A DNA stretch of 64,000 nt from Streptomyces sp. S465 (GTDB lineage: Bacteria; Actinomycetota; Actinomycetes; Streptomycetales; Streptomycetaceae). The stretch covers positions 9,294,001 through 9,358,000 of the forward strand of contig NZ_CP114036.1 in the NCBI RefSeq assembly GCF_026898115.1, given 5' to 3'. The notes beneath the pieces were generated by a model, which did no database searches, had not been told where the DNA came from, and saw only the letters and a list, made by a program, of their open reading frames with translations. Positions 34,824 through 43,894 of the stretch are shown here, piece by piece. Both the position numbers and the translations under genes were made by a program. Positions within the stretch are counted from its first letter, which is position 1. Each line of letters opens with the position of its first letter.

Positions 34824-35825
34824 ATGACCGAGGCAGCCCTCAGGGACACCATCGACGAACTGGACCGTCGCGTCATCGCAGCGCTCCAGCTCAACGGCCG
34901 TGCCCCGTGGAGCGCGGTGGCGCGCTGGGTGGGTGCCAGCGAGACCACCGCGCAGCGCCGCTACACGGCTCTGCGCGAGCGGGGGCTGCTGCGCGTGTCC
35001 GGAACTCTGGAGCTGGACCGGACCAGGGAGGGATCCTCCATGATGGTCCGGGTCCAGGCCCGCCCGGGTCGCGGACTGGAGGCCGCGGCCCGGTTCAGTG
35101 AGAGCCCCGACGTCCGTTTCGTGGCCGTCGTCACCGGATCGGCCGACCTCATCGTCGACTTCGTTGCCCGTGACAACGAGGAGATGATGCGGATGCTGTT
35201 CACCGATCTTCCGGCGACCGACCTCATCACGAGTACCGAGGCCGTTCCCGTCATACGCTCCTTCACCTCGGCGGCGATGTGGGACACCGGCTTGCTCCCG
35301 CCCGTGGCGGCCGCCGAACTCCGGCCGGCCTCGTCCGCGCGCGACCGCCCCGACCGGGACCGCGCGCCACAAGCGCTCACCCCGCTCGAGCAGGAGATCG
35401 CCGCAGCGTTGAGGGAGGACGGCCGGACGCAGGTCAGTGTCCTCGCCCGGCAAATGAACCGTGCCGAGTCCAGCGTCGCCCGCGCGATGGACCGGCTCAT
35501 CTCCCGTGGCGTCCTCCAGTTCCGCACCCTCGTCGAACCGTCCCTGCTCGGCTTCGACGCGGAGTTCATGGTGTGGCTGTCCATCGAACCCGGACAGCTG
35601 GACGCCGCCGGCAGGCAGCTCGCCAAGCATCCGGGGACGAAATTCCTCGGCGCGACCACCGGGCGTTTCAACCTCATCGGGCACATGGTCCTGCCCCGGC
35701 GCGCAGACCTGCACCCCTACACCAGCGAGGTCATCGGGTCGCTGCCCGGACTCATCGCCTCCGACGTGACCCTGCACCTCGCCACCGTGAAGTACTCCTG
35801 GTACCGGATGGACCGACCCGTCTGA
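34824..35825 (+). CDS. Tandem Lrp/AsnC family regulator, leaderless
   Basis: 333 residues, about twice the length of a classical Lrp. Unit 1: IDELDRRVIAALQLNGRAPW, VGASETTAQRRYTALRERGL, then a RAM-like domain (VRFVAVVTGSADLIVDFVAR). Unit 2: LTPLEQEIAAALREDGRTQV, LARQMNRAESSVARAMDRLI and ligand domain GTKFLGATTGRFNLIGHMVL. Such duplicated Lrp proteins are common in actinomycetes and usually control the next operon. ATG 34824 fits a leaderless start from the promoter at 34789-34817. The five-gene arrangement that follows is its likely target. Confidence 0.88.
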   Translation: MTEAALRDTIDELDRRVIAALQLNGRAPWSAVARWVGASETTAQRRYTALRERGLLRVSGTLELDRTREGSSMMVRVQARPGRGLEAAARFSESPDVRFVAVVTGSADLIVDFVARDNEEMMRMLFTDLPATDLITSTEAVPVIRSFTSAAMWDTGLLPPVAAAELRPASSARDRPDRDRAPQALTPLEQEIAAALREDGRTQVSVLARQMNRAESSVARAMDRLISRGVLQFRTLVEPSLLGFDAEFMVWLSIEPGQLDAAGRQLAKHPGTKFLGATTGRFNLIGHMVLPRRADLHPYTSEVIGSLPGLIASDVTLHLATVKYSWYRMDRPV

Positions 35826-35928
35826 ACCCCCGGCCCACCGGCCCACCGGCCCCGCACACCCTCGCCGCGACGCGGCCCCTTCACCTCCGCTCCTCCCCGG
35901 CCCGTATCACCCTCTCAGGGAGTCACCC

Positions 35929-36879
35929 ATGCCCTCAGAAGACTCCAGCCTGCCCGCAGAGAGCTGGCGCTGGCCCGAGACCACCTGGCGCGGTCACGTC
36001 GACGCCGTGCGCGCCGGACAGCGCCTGGTCCCGAACCGCTGGCCCGGCGACGCCCGCGTCGCCGTCGCCCTGTCGTTCGACTCCGACCACGAGACGATCC
36101 CCCTGCGCGACGGCGAGACCAGCCCCGGCCGACTGGCCCAGGGCGAATACGGCGCCCGCGTCGGCGCGGCGAGAATCCTGAACCTGCTGGCGCACTACGG
36201 CGTCCCCACCACGTTCTTCATGCCGGCCGTCTCCGCCCTCCTCCACCCCGAGGAAGCCCGCGCGTACGCCAAGGACGGGCACGAGCTGGCCGTACACGGC
36301 TGGATCCACGAGCGGAACATGCTCCTGGGCCGCGCGGACGAGCGGGAGCTGACCGCACGCGCCCTGGACACCCTCACGACGCTGACCGGGCAGCGCCCGG
36401 TCGGCATCCGGACTCCCTCCTGGGACTTCTCCGAGTCCACCCTGGCGATCATGCTCGAGCTCGGGTTCGCCTACGACTCCTCGCTCATGGCCGACGACGA
36501 GCCCTACGAGATCCTCGCCGGCGGGCGCCCCACCGGTCTGGTCGAGATCCCCGTCGACTGGATCCGGGACGACGCGCCGTACTTCACGATGGATCGCTAC
36601 GGGTCCGTCCGCCCCTACAGCCGGCCCCGCGACGTAGGGGAGATCTGGCGGGACGAGTTCGACGCCGCCTACCGCGACGGCGGAGTCTTCCAGCTCACGC
36701 TGCACCCGCACGTCATCGGTCACCGCTCACGCCTGGTGGTACTGCGCGAACTGCTCGACCACATCACCGCGCACCACGACGTCTGGTTCGCCACCCACGC
36801 CCAGCTCGCCGACGCCGCCCGCGGCGTGCTGCACGGCTCCACCACCGCCCGGCCCGTCCCCTCGGAGCACACGCCATGA
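35929..36879 (+). CDS. NodB-fold polysaccharide deacetylase family hydrolase (imidase/allantoinase-like)
   Basis: 316 residues. The NodB metal site is visible as SFDSDHET (D51, D53) and ELAVHGWIHER (H123, H127). GIRTPSWDFSESTLAIMLEL and SLMADDEPYEI are shared with PuuE-type allantoinases and cyclic imide hydrolases, not with cell-wall deacetylases. There is no signal peptide and the protein is cytoplasmic, which also favours a small cyclic amide or imide substrate. Its last codons overlap the next gene (ATGA at 36876). It is the first enzyme of the operon controlled by the tandem Lrp regulator. Confidence 0.8.
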   Translation: MPSEDSSLPAESWRWPETTWRGHVDAVRAGQRLVPNRWPGDARVAVALSFDSDHETIPLRDGETSPGRLAQGEYGARVGAARILNLLAHYGVPTTFFMPAVSALLHPEEARAYAKDGHELAVHGWIHERNMLLGRADERELTARALDTLTTLTGQRPVGIRTPSWDFSESTLAIMLELGFAYDSSLMADDEPYEILAGGRPTGLVEIPVDWIRDDAPYFTMDRYGSVRPYSRPRDVGEIWRDEFDAAYRDGGVFQLTLHPHVIGHRSRLVVLRELLDHITAHHDVWFATHAQLADAARGVLHGSTTARPVPSEHTP

Positions 36880-38204
36880 CCACCAGATCTGCCATGTCCG
36901 CCGGGTCCCGGAAAGAAGAGGGCGGCGTCTCCGCCCCGGGGAAACTGCGTGCCACTCAGCGCAAGGCCATCGTCGCAGGCACCATCGGCAACACCGTCGA
37001 GTGGGTGGACTGGGCGCTGTACTCGATCTTCGCGAAGATCATCGCGGACGAGTTCTTCCCCAAGGGGGACGGCGCGGTCGCCCTGCTGTCGACCCTCGCC
37101 GTGTTCGCGGTCGGGTTCGTCATGCGCCCGGTCGGTGCCGCCGTGCTCGGCGCCTACGCCGACCGCCACGGCCGCAAGAAGGGCATGACGCTCACCGTGG
37201 CCCTGATGGCGGGAGCCGGCTTCGTGATCGCCATCACCCCCTCCTACGGGCAGATCGGTGTCCTCTCGCCGCTGCTCCTGCTCATCGCCCGCCTGGTGCA
37301 GGGCTTCTCCGCCGGCGGCGAGTTCGGTTCGTCCTCCGCCTTCCTCGTCGAGTCCGCAGCCCGGGGCCGCCGGGCCTTCGCCGGGTCCTGGCAGCAGGTG
37401 TCGGTCGCCGGCGGTGTCCTGATCGCCTCCCTCCTGGGCACCCTCACCACCTCGGTGCTCAGCGACGGGGCGCTGCACTCCTGGGGCTGGCGCGTCGCGT
37501 TCGTCTTCGGAGGACTGCTGGGACTGGTGGGGCTGTGGCTGCGCGTCTCGGTCGAGGACACCGAGTCCTTCGCTCGGACCCAGGGCAGCGGCCGCACCCG
37601 CAGCAATCCCGTCAAGGCGATGCTCGTCGAGCATCCGGCAGCCACCCTGCGCGTCGCCGGCATCACGATCGCCGGCACGCTCACCTACTACATCTGGGTC
37701 AACTACCTGCCCACGTACGCGAATCTGACCACCGGCATCCCGCTGAAGACGGCACTGCTCTCCCAGACCCTGTGCCTGATCGTCTTCGTGGTCGCGCTGC
37801 CCTTCGCCGGAGTGCTCTCGGACCGGATCGGACGCAAGCCGACGATGGCCGGCTTCGCCGGCGGATTCGTCGTCCTGGCCTGGCCGCTGCTGCACCTGCT
37901 CGGCAACAGCTTCCTGAGCCTGTTCCTGGTCCAGCTCGTGGGCATGCTGCTCATCCTCGGCTACTCCGCCAACTGCGCCGTCATCATGGCCGAGCAGTTC
38001 CCCGCGGAGGTCCGGGCCACCGGCATCGCCCTGCCCTACGCACTGGCCGTCGCCGTCTTCGGCGGCACGGCGCCGTACATCACGACGTGGATGCACGAGA
38101 GCGGCCACAGCGACCTGCTGTGGATCTACGTGTGCGCCGCATCGCTGATCTCCCTCGTCGTCTACCTCACCATGCCCGAGACCAAGGACAAGGACTTCAC
38201 GTGA
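36876..38204 (+). CDS. MFS transporter, metabolite:H+ symporter (MHS) type
   Basis: 442 residues, overlapping the deacetylase stop (ATGA). IVAGTIGNTVEWVDWALYSI, GFVMRPVGAAVLGAYADRHG, RKKGMTLTVALMAGAG and RLVQGFSAGGEFGSSSAFLV are hallmarks of the MHS branch. MAEQFPAEVRATGIALPYAL is the conserved helix 11 motif. Twelve transmembrane helices. Members import organic acids such as shikimate, dicarboxylates or betaines. It should bring in the substrate of this operon. Translationally coupled at both ends. Confidence 0.9.
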   Translation: MTTRSAMSAGSRKEEGGVSAPGKLRATQRKAIVAGTIGNTVEWVDWALYSIFAKIIADEFFPKGDGAVALLSTLAVFAVGFVMRPVGAAVLGAYADRHGRKKGMTLTVALMAGAGFVIAITPSYGQIGVLSPLLLLIARLVQGFSAGGEFGSSSAFLVESAARGRRAFAGSWQQVSVAGGVLIASLLGTLTTSVLSDGALHSWGWRVAFVFGGLLGLVGLWLRVSVEDTESFARTQGSGRTRSNPVKAMLVEHPAATLRVAGITIAGTLTYYIWVNYLPTYANLTTGIPLKTALLSQTLCLIVFVVALPFAGVLSDRIGRKPTMAGFAGGFVVLAWPLLHLLGNSFLSLFLVQLVGMLLILGYSANCAVIMAEQFPAEVRATGIALPYALAVAVFGGTAPYITTWMHESGHSDLLWIYVCAASLISLVVYLTMPETKDKDFT

Positions 38205-39028
38205 TGCGGCACGTTCTCATCACCGGCGCCGCGGGCGGTATCGGCAGCGCGACCGCCGAGGCGTTCGCCGACCAGGGTGCGTTCCTCACGCTCACCGACC
38301 GCGACCACGACGCACTCCGGGCCACCGCCTCCCGCTTCGGCACGAGCGCCGCGACCCGGGCCGCCGACCTGACCGATCCCGGCGCGGCGACCGCCCTCGT
38401 CCAAGAGTCCTGGGCGGCGCACGGTCCGGTGGACGTCCTGGTCAACGCGGCGGGCATCTACCCCTCCCTGGACATGGCCGACGTCGACGCGGCCGCCTGG
38501 GACCGGCTGTTCGCCGTCAACGCGCGCGCCCCCGTCCTGACGACCGCGGCACTCGCCCGCCTTGCCATGGCGGAAGGCCGGCCCGGCTGCGTCGTCAACA
38601 TCTCCTCCGGCTCGGCCCTGCGCTCACGCCCCGGAGGCGGACCGTACGCCAGCTCGAAGGCGGCCCTCGAAATGGCCACCCGGGCCGCCGCCCTCGAACT
38701 GGGCGGACACGCCATCCGCGTCAACGCGGTCAGCCCCGGCTTCGTCCTGGTCGACAGCGACTGCAATCCCGTCTCCGCCGAGTACGCCAAGGCCATCAGC
38801 GTCAACCCGCTGGGCCGCCCCGGAACGCCCGAGGACATCGCCCGCGCCGTGTGCTGGCTCGCGGGACCCGACGCCTCCTGGATCACGGGGGAGGTCCTCC
38901 GCGTCGACGGCGGGTCGAGCACCGGAGCCCTCCACCTTCCCCGGATCTGGCAGTCCGACGACACCCGCGCCACCGAGGCCCCCGCACCCGTGGCGGCCGT
39001 CCCCACGACAGAGGAACACGCCCGATGA
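38204..39028 (+). CDS. Short-chain dehydrogenase/reductase
   Basis: 274 residues; ATG 38204 overlaps the transporter stop by one base (TGATG). NAD(P) motif TGAAGGIG (7-14), NAAG (VLVNAAGIYPS), catalytic S in NISSGSAL and YASSK. C-terminal LGRPGTPEDIARAVCWLAGP and GEVLRVDGGSSTG match classical FabG-like SDRs. The last 30 residues are a Pro/Ala-rich tail. It probably oxidises or reduces a hydroxyl group on the imported compound. It overlaps the next gene by ATGA. Confidence 0.9.
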   Translation: MRHVLITGAAGGIGSATAEAFADQGAFLTLTDRDHDALRATASRFGTSAATRAADLTDPGAATALVQESWAAHGPVDVLVNAAGIYPSLDMADVDAAAWDRLFAVNARAPVLTTAALARLAMAEGRPGCVVNISSGSALRSRPGGGPYASSKAALEMATRAAALELGGHAIRVNAVSPGFVLVDSDCNPVSAEYAKAISVNPLGRPGTPEDIARAVCWLAGPDASWITGEVLRVDGGSSTGALHLPRIWQSDDTRATEAPAPVAAVPTTEEHAR

Positions 39029-41247
39029 GCGACACCAGCCCGGAACGAGCCGCCTACACCATCGTCGGCGCGGGAGCGATCGGCGGCACTCTCGCCTTCG
39101 CCCTCGCCCGCGCGGGCCACCCCGTCACCCTCGTCGACACCGACCGTGAACACGTCGACGCCATCCGCACGCACGGACTCGTCCTCGCCCAGGGCGACGG
39201 CCGAACGAGCGTCCCGGTGACCGCCACCACCCCCGACACGTTCACCGGCCGGCTACAGCGCGTCCTGCTGGCAGTGAAGGCTCAGGCCACCAAGAGCGCG
39301 GTCGACTGGATCGCTCCCCGCCTGGACCCGGACGGGTACGTCGTCTCGGTGCAGAACGGCTTCAACGAGGACCTGATCGCCCAACACGTCGGCGCTCACC
39401 GCACCGTGGCGGCCTTCGTCAACATCTTCGCCGACGTCATCGAACCGGGAGTGGTCCAGGACGGCGGCGCGGGAGCCCTGGTCATCGGCGAGCCCAACGG
39501 CGCCCCCGTCAGCGCACGCGTCCGCGCCCTGGTCGCCGACCTGCAGAGCTGGGGCCCCGCTCGGGCCGGCGACAACATCGAGGGCTACCTGTGGGCCAAG
39601 GCGGGATTCGGCGCCATGCTCGCCGCCACCGCCCTCGCCGACGCGCCCATGGCTGACCTGATCGACCGCCACCGCCCCGCCATGGCCGGGCTCACGGCGG
39701 AGATCTTCGCCGTAGCCGACCGGCGCGGCGTCACCCTCCAGGCGTTCGACGCCTTCGACCCCCACCCCTTCCGGCACGGCGCGGACGCCACGGCACGCGA
39801 CGCCGCCTTCGACCGTCTCACCGCCTGGCTGCGCACCCAGACCAAGGACCGCAGCGGCATCTGGCGTGACCTGGCCGTACGCCACCGCCCCGTCGAAGTC
39901 ACCACCCACTACAGCGACGTCATCGCGTACGCCACCCAGATGGGGCTGCCCACAGCCCTCCTGCGGACCGTCATGGACGGACTGCGCGAGCTGGAAGGCA
40001 CACCGCAGAAGATGTCCGAAGAGCGACTCGACGCACTCGACCGGCTCACCGGGCAGCCGACGGCCCGGCACATGCCCGCCGACGAACAGACCGCGCCCGT
40101 GCGGCGCTGGCTGGAACACCACCGCGAAGACATGGTCGCCGACCTGGCCGCCTACACCGCCCAGGGCAGCGCCAGCGACGACCTGGACGCCCTCGACGCC
40201 TGTCTCGCCTGGCTGCGCGACTGGCTCGACCAGCGGCTCGGAGCCCCGGACACGGAAGAGATCCTCCCGCGCGCCGAGGCCGGCGACATCATGATCCGCC
40301 GGTACCCGGCGCACGACGCCACCGCGGCCGACCAGCGCCCGGTCATGCTGGTGGGACACTACGACACCGTCTGGCCGACCGGCACCCTGGACACCTGGCC
40401 CTTCCACCGCGAAGGAGACGCCATCAGCGGACCCGGCGTCTTCGACATGAAGGCCGGCCTCGTCCAGGCGGTCTGGGCTCTGCGCGCCCTCCACGCGCTC
40501 GGCCTGCCCCGACCGGCCGTCACCCTCGTGCTCAACGGCGACGAGGAGACCGGAAGCCTCGCCTCCCACGAGGCGATCGTCGAGGCGGGCCGCGACTGCC
40601 GACTCGCCATGGTCTTCGAAGGCGCGGCCGACGGCGCCATCAAGACCGCCCGCAAAGGCGTGGGCCTGTTCACCCTGACGGTCATCGGCACCGAGGCCCA
40701 CGCGGGACTGGACCCCACCGCCGGAGCCAGCGCCGTCGACGAACTCGCTCACCAGATCCTGCGCTTGACGGAACTCCGCGACCACGCGGCCGGAACCACC
40801 CTCAACATCGGAGTGATCGAAGGAGGCACGCGCAGCAACGTCACGGCCGGCCGCGCCGGCGCACACCTGGACATCCGCGTGGCCACCGCCCCCGAACAGC
40901 AGCGCATCACACAGGCCCTCGCGGAACTCCGCCCCGTCGACCCCCGCACCCGACTCGAGATCACCGGAGACTGGAACCGCCCCGTCTTCGAACGCAGCGA
41001 ACCCGTCGCGGACCTCGCGCACCTGGCGAAGACCTGTGCCCGACGGCTCGGACACGACCTCGCGGAGGCGTCCGTCGGCGGAGCGAGCGACGGCAACTTC
41101 CTCGCGGCAGCCGGTGTACCGGTCCTGGACGGCATCGGAGCGGTCGGCCACGGCGCACACGCCCGCTCGGAGAGCACCTCTGTGTCCGGCATGGTCACAC
41201 AGGCCGCGTTGACCGCCACCATCCTCACCACACTCGCCGGAAAGTGA
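39025..41247 (+). CDS. Fusion of ketopantoate-reductase-like (ApbA/PanE) domain and M20 metallopeptidase
   Basis: 740 residues from ATG 39025 (ATGA overlap with the SDR). Residues 1-335 are an ApbA/PanE-like 2-hydroxyacid dehydrogenase: GAGAIGGTLAFALARAGHPV, VSVQNGFNEDLIAQHVG and GYLWAKAGFGAMLAATALAD (the K of KAGFGAML is the family lysine). A linker at about 336-350 leads to an M20 carboxypeptidase-G2-like amidohydrolase: H445/D447 (GHYDTVWPTG), E507/E508 (DEETGS), H559 (EAHAGLDP), and final GHGAHARSE. There is no stop or frameshift between them, so the fusion is real in this sequence. Together they could oxidise a 2-hydroxy acid and cleave its amide. Confidence 0.87.
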   Translation: MSDTSPERAAYTIVGAGAIGGTLAFALARAGHPVTLVDTDREHVDAIRTHGLVLAQGDGRTSVPVTATTPDTFTGRLQRVLLAVKAQATKSAVDWIAPRLDPDGYVVSVQNGFNEDLIAQHVGAHRTVAAFVNIFADVIEPGVVQDGGAGALVIGEPNGAPVSARVRALVADLQSWGPARAGDNIEGYLWAKAGFGAMLAATALADAPMADLIDRHRPAMAGLTAEIFAVADRRGVTLQAFDAFDPHPFRHGADATARDAAFDRLTAWLRTQTKDRSGIWRDLAVRHRPVEVTTHYSDVIAYATQMGLPTALLRTVMDGLRELEGTPQKMSEERLDALDRLTGQPTARHMPADEQTAPVRRWLEHHREDMVADLAAYTAQGSASDDLDALDACLAWLRDWLDQRLGAPDTEEILPRAEAGDIMIRRYPAHDATAADQRPVMLVGHYDTVWPTGTLDTWPFHREGDAISGPGVFDMKAGLVQAVWALRALHALGLPRPAVTLVLNGDEETGSLASHEAIVEAGRDCRLAMVFEGAADGAIKTARKGVGLFTLTVIGTEAHAGLDPTAGASAVDELAHQILRLTELRDHAAGTTLNIGVIEGGTRSNVTAGRAGAHLDIRVATAPEQQRITQALAELRPVDPRTRLEITGDWNRPVFERSEPVADLAHLAKTCARRLGHDLAEASVGGASDGNFLAAAGVPVLDGIGAVGHGAHARSESTSVSGMVTQAALTATILTTLAGK

Positions 41248-41526
41248 CATCCGGTCCGCGGCAGGACGCAGTCCCGCACCGGACCGCCCGCCTGGCAGGT
41301 CCGGTGCGGTCGGTTGGCTGTCGGGCGTGCCGTCGGCCCCGCCGGCGAAGAGCTCTCGCACGGCGCGGCTATGCGCCACCGGCCAGTCCACGCCGGGCCG
41401 GCTCATGGCGTTCACCGCCTCGGTGACGAACGGAACGTTCTCCGCGAAGCGCCAGGGGAGCCGCGTGCCCGCCCAAAGTCAGTGGTCACTCGGGGCATGG
41501 GAGGGAGGCGAAGGCACGCCTCATTT

Positions 41527-41550
41527 TCGAATCGGTGCGTCTCGATTCGA
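41527..41550. promoter_or_regulatory. Perfect 8-8-8 palindrome, TetR operator
   Basis: TCGAATCG-gtgcgtct-CGATTCGA, 20 bases before the TetR start; TAGCCT at 41557-41562 could be the -10. This is a classic autoregulatory operator. The 280 bases between the previous gene and this site show nothing else. Confidence 0.65.
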
Positions 41551-41569
41551 TTCATGTAGCCTCGGAAGC

Positions 41570-42199
41570 ATGCCGCCCACACCTGAACCGGTCCGCCCCG
41601 GCCGCAAGCGCAGTGAGGACAGCCGCACCGCGATTCTCGCCGCCGCCTGGGAACTCACGGTCGAGCTCGGCTACCCGGGACTGACGGTGCAGGGGATCGC
41701 CGCGCGGGCGGGCACCGGCAAGCAGACCGTGTACCGCTGGTGGCCGTCGAAGGCCGACGTGCTGCTCGACGCACTGGTGCTCAAGGCCGATATCCAGATC
41801 GGGCTCGACGATCACGGCAGCTATGCGGCCGACCTCCGCCAGTTCCTCGACCGATCGTTCGCGCTGGCCCTCGACCCCTCGATCATGCGCGTGATGCGCA
41901 CGCTGATGGCCCAGGCTCAGATCGACCCGGAATTCGGCGCGAGCTTCCGCGAACAGTTCCTCGCCCGCCGCCGTGCCGCCTTCAAGGTCCTGGCGGACCG
42001 CGCCGTCGAGCGGGGGGATTTCCCAACAGGTCGTTCACCGGCACTCGACGCTCGAACCGTCTTCGGTCTCCTGTGGTACGAGGTACTCGCCGAGCCTCCA
42101 CCGCTCGGAGCGGATCCCCCCGGTGAGTCCCATCGTGCCCTCGTCGATGCCCTCATCAACCTCCTCACCCACAGCCCCGTGCGGGAAGGACCGGCATGA
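41570..42199 (+). CDS. TetR/AcrR family transcriptional regulator
   Basis: 209 residues from ATG 41570 (GGAAG just upstream); the frame is open upstream but passes through the operator. TAILAAAWELTVELGYPGLT, VQGIAARAGTGKQTVYRWWP and SKADVLLDALVL form the HTH typical of the subfamily with a C-terminal TetR_C_16-like domain. LRQFLDRSFALALDPSIMRV follows. It overlaps the SDR downstream (ATGA at 42196), so regulator and enzyme are one transcript controlled by the palindrome at 41527. Confidence 0.9.
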   Translation: MPPTPEPVRPGRKRSEDSRTAILAAAWELTVELGYPGLTVQGIAARAGTGKQTVYRWWPSKADVLLDALVLKADIQIGLDDHGSYAADLRQFLDRSFALALDPSIMRVMRTLMAQAQIDPEFGASFREQFLARRRAAFKVLADRAVERGDFPTGRSPALDARTVFGLLWYEVLAEPPPLGADPPGESHRALVDALINLLTHSPVREGPA

Positions 42200-43044
42200 C
42201 CACTACGACCATCGCGATCACCGGCGCCACCGACGGCCTCGGCCGCGCCCTCGCCCTGCGCCTCGCGACCGAAGACGACGTCCGACTCGTCCTGCACGGC
42301 CGCGACCCCGCCAAGCTCGAGCGGCTCCTCGCCGAGGTCCTCGAGTCCGGCGCCACCGCACCTGTCACCGCGACCGCCGACCTGTCCGACCTCGGCCAGG
42401 TGGCCGGGCTGGCCGATACCATCGCCGACAGCGTCGACACCCTCGACGTGCTCGTGAACAACGCAGGCATCGGCTCCGGCGAGCCCGACGGACGCGAGCG
42501 CCGCACCAGCCGCGACGGCCATGAGCTGCGCTTCGCGGTGAACTACCTGGCGACCTTCCTGCTCACCGAGAACCTGCTCCCGCTCCTGCGGGCCTCCACG
42601 ACCACGCAGCACGCCGCCCGCGTCGTCCACGTCTCTTCCCTGGGCCAGCACCCGCTCGACTTCGACGACCTTATGCTCGAACGCGGCTACTCAGGTACGC
42701 GCGCCTACGGCCAGAGCAAGCTCGCGCAGATCATGCACTGCTTCGACCTCGGCGGACGGTTCGCGCCCACCGAGCTGACCGCCACCTGCCTGCACCCCGG
42801 CACCTACATGCCGACCAAAATCGTCCTGTCCGAGATCGGCGTGACCGCCGACACCCTCGACTCGGGAGCCGAGGCCACCCGCAGGCTCGCCGTCGACCCC
42901 GCCCTCGAAGGCACCACCGGCCAGTTCTTCGACCGCCTCCGACCCGCCCGCGCGAACGACCAGGCCTACGACGAACAGGCCAGGGCGACCCTGCGCGCCC
43001 GCAGCCTCTCACTCGTGGACGGCCACCTCGCGACGACGCGCTGA
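42196..43044 (+). CDS. Short-chain dehydrogenase/reductase (retinol-dehydrogenase-like)
   Basis: 282 residues, ATGA overlap with the TetR gene. TGATDGLG (9-16) is the nucleotide motif, VLVNNAGIGSG the second, then HVSSLGQHPLDF and YGQSKLAQI supply the Ser-Tyr-Lys triad. The insert after the serine and the longer C-terminus resemble retinol-dehydrogenase/WWOX-like SDRs common in actinomycetes. Role unknown, but autoregulated with its TetR partner, which suggests response to a xenobiotic or signal. Confidence 0.9.
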   Translation: MTTTTIAITGATDGLGRALALRLATEDDVRLVLHGRDPAKLERLLAEVLESGATAPVTATADLSDLGQVAGLADTIADSVDTLDVLVNNAGIGSGEPDGRERRTSRDGHELRFAVNYLATFLLTENLLPLLRASTTTQHAARVVHVSSLGQHPLDFDDLMLERGYSGTRAYGQSKLAQIMHCFDLGGRFAPTELTATCLHPGTYMPTKIVLSEIGVTADTLDSGAEATRRLAVDPALEGTTGQFFDRLRPARANDQAYDEQARATLRARSLSLVDGHLATTR

Positions 43045-43196
43045 CCCGGTGCCGGCCCAGGCGGCCAGTCCGGCCCGCCACTGCGCATCGTCGTCCCCGT
43101 CGGTATCCAAGACCACCGCAGCGACCTTCTTCACCACCTGCCCCTCGTACTCCGCCGGATCGGACCGTGCGAGGCGCCGGCGGAATGCCACCGCCT

Positions 43197-43441
43197 GCCC
43201 GGAAGTCACCGCGGACACGCGGCAGGGCTTCACCCTGCTGCGGCTCGGGTTGCTGCCGGGCAGCGACGAGCTGTTCCTGTCCTGGCACCGAAGCGACTAC
43301 GACACGGTCCGCCGCTACGACGTCTATCTCGACGACACCTACCTCGGTGGCATCTACGACGACGTCTACTACGTCAAGCGGTTCACCGCCACATCAGGGA
43401 CGATCAAGCTCGTCGCGGTCGGCCCCGACGGATCCCGGAGC
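43197..43441 (+). pseudogene. Glycosidase C-terminal fragment (GH85-like)
   Basis: A frame on the plus strand reads GFTLLRLGLLPGSDELFLSW, HRSDYDTVRRYDVYLDDTYL, GGIYDDVYYVKRFTATSGTI and KLVAVGPDGSRSK. It resembles the C-terminal Ig-like domain of bacterial endo-beta-N-acetylglucosaminidases, as far as I can recall. There is no start or catalytic domain. It directly abuts a minus-strand solute-binding-protein fragment. Upstream, a minus-strand frame at 43045-43170 (SDPAEYEGQVVKKVAAVVLD) also looks protein-like but I cannot name it. Confidence 0.45.
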
Positions 43442-43446
43442 AAGCC

Positions 43447-43894
43447 CAGCAGCGCCTGGGCTATCTGCTCACGCAGCGTCTGGCTGTCGGCCGCCCCGGA
43501 GAACGCCGGCGGCCACCACACGACCGCCTTCTTCACCTGTTCGGCGCTCTCCAGCCGCACCTCGGTGGCCAGGCCCCCGTCGTCCTTGGAGAAGTACGGG
43601 TCGTCCAGTGTCCCGGCCGACGAGGGGAAGACCGAGGCCTTCTTGGCGAAGGAGAGCTGATGGGCGGAGTTCGTCACATACTTGGCGAAGGCGCTGGCCA
43701 GGGCCTGGTTCTTGCTGCCCGCGTTGACGACCAGGGACTCGGGACTCGATGTACATGTTGGGAGCGCTGTTGCTGATCCGCGGCCCGATGCCCAGGTTCT
43801 TGTAGACCTCGGGCGCGGTGGCCTTGAGGTCGCCCAGCGTGTAGGAGCTGCCGGGCAGATAGGCCACGTGGCCCGCGTACGCCAAGAAGGGCAT
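43447..43894 (-). pseudogene. ABC sugar-binding protein C-terminal fragment, frameshifted
   Basis: The minus strand gives LAYAGHVAYLPGSSYTLGDL and YKNLGIGPRISNSAPNMYIE. Near 43740 it shifts frame to SLVVNAGSKNQALASAFAKY, VTNSAHQLSFAKKASVFPSS and EQVKKAVVWWPPAFSGAADS. These are typical blocks of extracellular sugar-binding lipoproteins of ABC importers. Both ends are missing. It is flanked by plus-strand fragments of a glycosidase and a LacI regulator, indicating shuffling and decay of a sugar-uptake locus. Confidence 0.72.
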
